Source: Artemia franciscana (taxonomy: Eukaryota > Arthropoda > Branchiopoda > Anostraca > Artemiidae). Taken from it: 64,000 bases of DNA. The notes beneath the pieces are model-generated. The model saw nothing but the letters and a program-made list of their open reading frames with translations. It was not told the DNA's origin and searched no databases. Position numbers and translations under genes: made by a program. Below are positions 59,987 to 64,000 of this stretch, in pieces. The DNA is taken from the NCBI RefSeq assembly GCF_032884065.1, contig NC_088881.1, positions 7,527,047 to 7,591,046 on the forward strand, in the 5' to 3' direction. The first letter of the stretch is position 1, and every line of letters starts with the position of its first letter.

Positions 59987-60915
59987 GTTGTCTGTGGATC
60001 TGTGGATCTGTGGATCTGTGGAGTATAAATGACGACACAGGGAGTATAAATGACGACCAGGACATAAGTAAAAAAAAGCTAAAAAAAACTAAAAAAAGGT
60101 AAAAACTACAAAAAAACTAAAAAGAAAAAAAAAATCTAAAAACTAATAAAAAAAATTAAAAAAACTAAAAAAGAAAAAAAAGAAAAAAAGGAAAAAAAAT
60201 GAAAAATAAAGGAGAAAAACAAAACTAAAAAAAAGAAAAAGAAAAAAAATAAAAAGAAAAAAGAAAAAAAAATAAAAAAACTAAAAAAAAGTAAAAACCA
60301 AAAAAAAATAAAAAGAATAAAAGAAGAAAAATACAAAAATTTAATAAAAAAGCCGAAAAACTAAAAAAACTAAAGAAACTAAAAAAAGGAAAAAAACTTA
60401 AAAAACTAAAAACTAAAAAAAAAGAAAAAAAAGGAAAAAACTGAAAAATAGAAGAGAAAAAGAAAACTAATAAAATTAAGAATAAAAATAAAAAAAAATA
60501 AAAAAGATAAAAACTAAAAAAAAAGTAAAAAGAAAAAACGAAAAAAAACTAAAAAAGCTAAAAAAAAGGTAAAAACCAATAAAAAACTAAAAAGAAAAAA
60601 AGGTAAAAAACTAAAAAAAATTTTCATCTAAAAAACTAAAAAAACTAAAAAAGGTAAAAACTAAAAGAACTAAAAAAGAAAAAAAAACTAAAAAAAGGAA
60701 AAAAACTGAAAAATAAAGGAGAAAAAGAAAACTAAAAAATATAAATAAAAATAAAAAAACTAAAAAGATAAAAACTTCAAAAAAAAAACTTAAAAGAAAA
60801 AAGAAAAAAACTAAAAAACCTAAAAAAAGGTCAAAACCAATAAAAAAAAACTAAAAGGAAAAAAAGGGAAAAAATTAAAAATTTATTTCATCATATACCA
60901 ATTCAAAAACAAATG

Positions 60916-61190
60916 TATACCGGGATGACGACCGGGACACAGGGAATATAAATGACACAACTACAACGGGGACGCCGGGGGCACAGGGGGATATAAATGA
61001 CGACCGGGACACCGGGACACAAGGAATATAAATGACGCCCGGGACGCTCAAAGAGGAATCACAGACTGGGACACCGGGACACAAATGACGACCGGGACAC
61101 AGGGAATATAAATGACGACCGGGACACAGGGACATAACTACAAAGGGGACGCCGGGGTGCACAGGGGGATATATAAATGACGATGGCGAC
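60916..61190 (+). repeat. GGGACA minisatellite inside Hel-4
   Basis: Same units as in Hel-1 to Hel-3 (GGGACACAGGGAATATAAA, ACGCCGGGG). The minus-strand 116-codon frame across it is Cys-Pro-Gly-Arg rich and not a gene. Confidence 0.85.
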
Positions 61191-61202
61191 TCAGGGAATG
61201 GT

Positions 61203-61396
61203 CGATTAGCAATCACCATCAACAAAGCTCAAGGGCAATCATTAGAATCATGAGGTATAGATCTGAATACGGATTGTTTTCCCATGGACCATTATATGTT
61301 GCATGTTCAAGAGTCGGTAAACCTGACAATCTATTTATATGCACAGACAATGGGACAGCAAAGAATGTTGTATATTCGCAAGTTTTACGTAGTTAA
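61203..61396 (+). pseudogene. Helitron helicase C-terminal fragment (copy d)
   Basis: RLAITINKAQGQSLES, TGA, GIDLN, then the shared one-base deletion and the block PDNLFIC in the shifted frame. Same defects as copies b, c and e. Confidence 0.8.
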
Positions 61397-61397
61397 A

Positions 61398-61538
<141 letters not shown>

Positions 61539-61693
61539 ATATTCACAGGTGGGACATAGGGACACAACTACAATGGCACGTAACTAATATGGCGCGTAAC
61601 GACTTACGCGCGCGGGGGGGCTTGGGGGGGGGTTGAAAAGCGCCCCCACCAACTAGGTGTTGGGGTGGCGCGAAGCGCCACCCCAACAGCTAG

Positions 61694-61721
61694 TATATAT
61701 ATATATATATATATATATATA
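61694..61721. repeat. (TA)14 spacer between tail-to-tail Helitrons
   Basis: Exactly 28 bases of alternating TA lie between the CTAG ends of Hel-4 (61690-61693) and Hel-5 (61722-61725). It is the residue of the target tract between two independent insertions. Confidence 0.9.
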
Positions 61722-63235
61722 CTAGCTGTTGGGGTGGCGCTTCGCGCCACCCCAACACCTAGTTGGTGGGGGCACTTCGCGCCCCCCCCAAGCCCCCCCG
61801 CGTGCGTAGGTCGTTACGCGCCATAATAGTTACGCGCCATTGTAGTTGTGTCCCTATGTCCCACCTGTGAATATAGATATATATATATATATATGGTTTT
61901 AACTACGTAAAACTTGCGAATATACAACATTCTTTGCTGTCCCATTGTCTTTGCATATAAATAGATTGTCAGGTTTACCGACTCTTGAACATGCAACATA
62001 TAATGGTCCATGGGAAAACAATCTGTATTCAGATCTATACCTCATGATTCTAATGATTGCCCTTGAGCTTTGTTGATGGTGATTGCTAATCGACCATTCC
62101 CTGTCCCGGTGTCCCGGTCGTCATTTACATCCCCCTGTTTCCCCCGGTGTCCCCGTTGTAGTTGTGTCCCTGTGTCTCGGTCGTCATTTATATTCCCTGT
62201 GTCCCGGGTCCCGGTCATCATTTGTATCCCGGTGTCCCGGTCTGTATATACATTCGTTTTTTAGTTTTGTTTTTCTCCTTTATTTTTTTCCTTTTTTTTT
62301 CTTTTTTAGCTTATTTAGATTTTTAGATTTTTTAGTTTTTTTTATTAGTTTTTAGTTTTTATTTCTTTTTAGTTTTTTTGTCCCGGTCGTCATTTATATC
62401 CCCCTGTTTCCCCCGGTGTCCCCGTTGTAGTTGTGTCCCTGTGTCCCGGTCGTTATTTATATTCCCTGTGTCCCGGTCGTCATTTGTATCCCGGTGTACC
62501 GGTCTGTATATACATTCGTTTTTTAGTTTGGTTTTTCTCCTTTATTTTTTTCCTTTTTTTTCTTTTTTAGTTTATTTAGATTTTTAGATTTTTTAGTTTT
62601 TTTATTAGTTTTTAGTTTTTTTTTCTTTTTAGTTTTTTTGTAGTTTTTACCTTCTTTTTAGTTTTGTTAATTTTTTTTTTTACTTGTGTCCTGGTCGTCA
62701 TTTATACTCCCTGTGTCCCGGTGCTTTGTTGATTGCTAATCGAACATTCCTTTTGTCCTGGTCGCTTTCTCTTTGAGTGTCGTCATTTATTAGTTTTTTC
62801 CTTTTTTTTTTAGTTTTTTATTGGTTTTTACCTTTATTTTAGCTTATTTTTCAGTTTTTTCCTTTTTTTTAGTTTTTTTTTATTTTTTATTTTTTTTAGT
62901 TTTTTACCTTTTTTTAGTTTTTATAGTTTTTTTAGTTTTTTAGCTTTTTTACTTTTTTTATTAGTTTTTAGTTTTTTTTTGTAGTTTTTGCCTTTTTTTA
63001 GTTTTTTCAGTTTTTTTTTTAGTTTTTTATTGGTTTTTACCTTTATAGTTTTTTTAGTTTTTTAGCTTTTTTATTTTTTTTATTAGTTTTTAGTTTTTTT
63101 TGTAGTTTTTGCCTTTTTTTAGTTTTTTCAGTTTTGACGTCACCTAATCCAGTTTTTTCAGGTGACGTCACCTGACACATCCATCCATCCATCCATCCAT
63201 CCATCCACAGACAGACAACTTATTTTTATATATAT

Positions 63236-63238
<3 letters not shown>
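61722..63238 (-). mobile_element. Helitron copy Hel-5
   Basis: On the minus strand it runs from TC at 63238-63237 (TCTATATATATAAAAATAAG, then TTGTCTGTCTGTGG) to CTAG at 61722-61725, with a second terminator CTAG at 61759-61762. It is about 1.5 kb and its termini are intact on both sides within TA repeats. The 18-bp TGACGTCA palindrome is at 63158-63175, next to a (CCAT)n run at 63180-63208. CTAAAAA low complexity and two minisatellite blocks (62101-62245, 62385-62510) lie inside. Confidence 0.88.
61899..62092 (-). pseudogene. Helitron helicase C-terminal fragment (copy e)
   Basis: Minus-strand counterpart of copy c, including the TGA after SLES and the missing T before CCCATGG. Its closest relative is Hel-3 copy c (GACAATCTATTTATATGCAA with K for T). 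Confidence 0.8.

Positions 63239-63308
<70 letters not shown>
63239..63308. repeat. (TA)n tract, right side of Helitron block 2
   Basis: A pure TA tract directly outside the Hel-5 5' end. Confidence 0.9.
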
Positions 63309-63309
<1 letters not shown>

Positions 63310-64000
63310 TTTATAGTGTTCGAGTTTAAATTTGTTTAGGTACCTTTTACATGTGGAGTACAATTCATTGTGTTTGTTGTTTGACTTTCGCATACCGGAC
63401 GGAAGTCACGCTTAAAACAATAAATTTTGGTCCGTGGGATTTGATATTTATTTTTGCTTAGTTTTTTTGTGCATTCCTTTTTTAGTATTCTAGTTTATTT
63501 ATCTTGCTTAAGCTGTATTCTCTTGGGTTTTAGTTTATAATTAAGTTAACTTTTGTTAATTAAGTATAGTTTAAGGTTTGTTTTTAATATTTAGTATTTA
63601 ATTTCTAGTAATGTTTAGTTTTAATGTGTAAAATATTAGGATTCAATGAAGTTTGGCCAATTGGATTTGATTTTAATTTTTTCTTTAAATATTTTGTTAT
63701 ATAGTTCTTATATTGTTTTATAGATAAGATTTATATGAAAAACCCTTTAGCCTTTAGCAGCACATAATACAGCCTACAAACAAAACTCGAGGAAAAAAAA
63801 TGTGAACTAAAAAAAAAAATTAATTTTTATTAACAAGTTCCAAATTTTGACCGAAAAACACCGACCATAATAAAATTCAATTCCTAAGAGCGAAAACAAA
63901 CTGTCCCCTTAAGTGTCATTCCCTATGTTTAATCCCTAATCCACACCTAGGACAAAAGTAGGGGCCTTCAGCCAGCCTTCTAGCCTCTATTTTCTCAGGG
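63309..64000. repeat. D4 and R4 segments, copy 3 (cut by window end)
   Basis: CTTTATAGTGTTCGAGTTTA onward equals 21674 and 7390 onward, followed by the R4 words AATTCAATTCCTAAGAGCGA and CCCTATGTTTAATCCCTAA. The first 14 bases of the flank (TTAGTGCTCATAAA) are missing next to the TA tract. No gene. Confidence 0.8.

Overview
This window is eukaryotic, very AT-rich, repeat-dense, essentially non-coding DNA. I find no intact protein gene, rRNA, tRNA or CRISPR array. The longest open frames are by-products of (TA)n tracts, T-rich low complexity, GGGACA minisatellites or duplicated repeats. The Helitron ends, dispersed fold-back repeats and long (TA)n tracts suit an invertebrate, probably an arthropod. 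The dispersed repeat that recurs throughout resembles sequence I associate with the brine shrimp Artemia, but that is memory only and unchecked.

Two blocks of Helitrons are the only clear mobile elements. Block 1 (2142-7365) holds three elements in alternating orientation: + (2142-2919), - (2947-5326) and + (5327-7365). They meet tail-to-tail at about 2933 and head-to-head, with no bases between, at 5326/5327. Block 2 (about 59968-63238) holds a + and a - element, tail-to-tail across a (TA)14 spacer. Their termini are a 5' TCTATATATATAAAAATAAG and a 3' GC-rich hairpin followed by CTAG. Each carries the same broken C-terminal piece of a Pif1-type Helitron helicase. Both blocks sit in a (TA)n tract with matching flanks, and a third copy of that locus at 21481-21720 has no Helitron.

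The rest (7366-59960, 63309-64000) is a mosaic of a few families used again and again. R1 is a dispersed repeat up to about 1.7 kb with palindromic ends. FB elements are perfect or near-perfect fold-back hairpins. R3 is a T-rich unit of about 0.6-0.9 kb carrying GATGGGTATCTCATAATTTT. SAT130 is tandem arrays of about 130 bp carrying GGCTTAACCAGTTTCTTAGA. R4 is a C-rich-strand unit carrying CCCTATGTTTAATCCCTAA or a close variant. The 'AGT' segment is an imperfect trinucleotide region. They are organised into larger duplications: 25895-30980 with 36315-41375 (about 10.4 kb apart), and about 42910-50971 with 50972-59815 (tandem, about 8-8.9 kb apart), with a third version at about 15100-21480.

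The best candidate for a transcribed unit is a thrice-repeated module at 18908-19260, 49004-49360 and 57880-58260. It has two TGACGTCA sites, a TATA tract, a short putative exon, a 111-nt intron with good GT/AG signals and a second exon. It has no long reading frame, so it could be a decayed host or element promoter.
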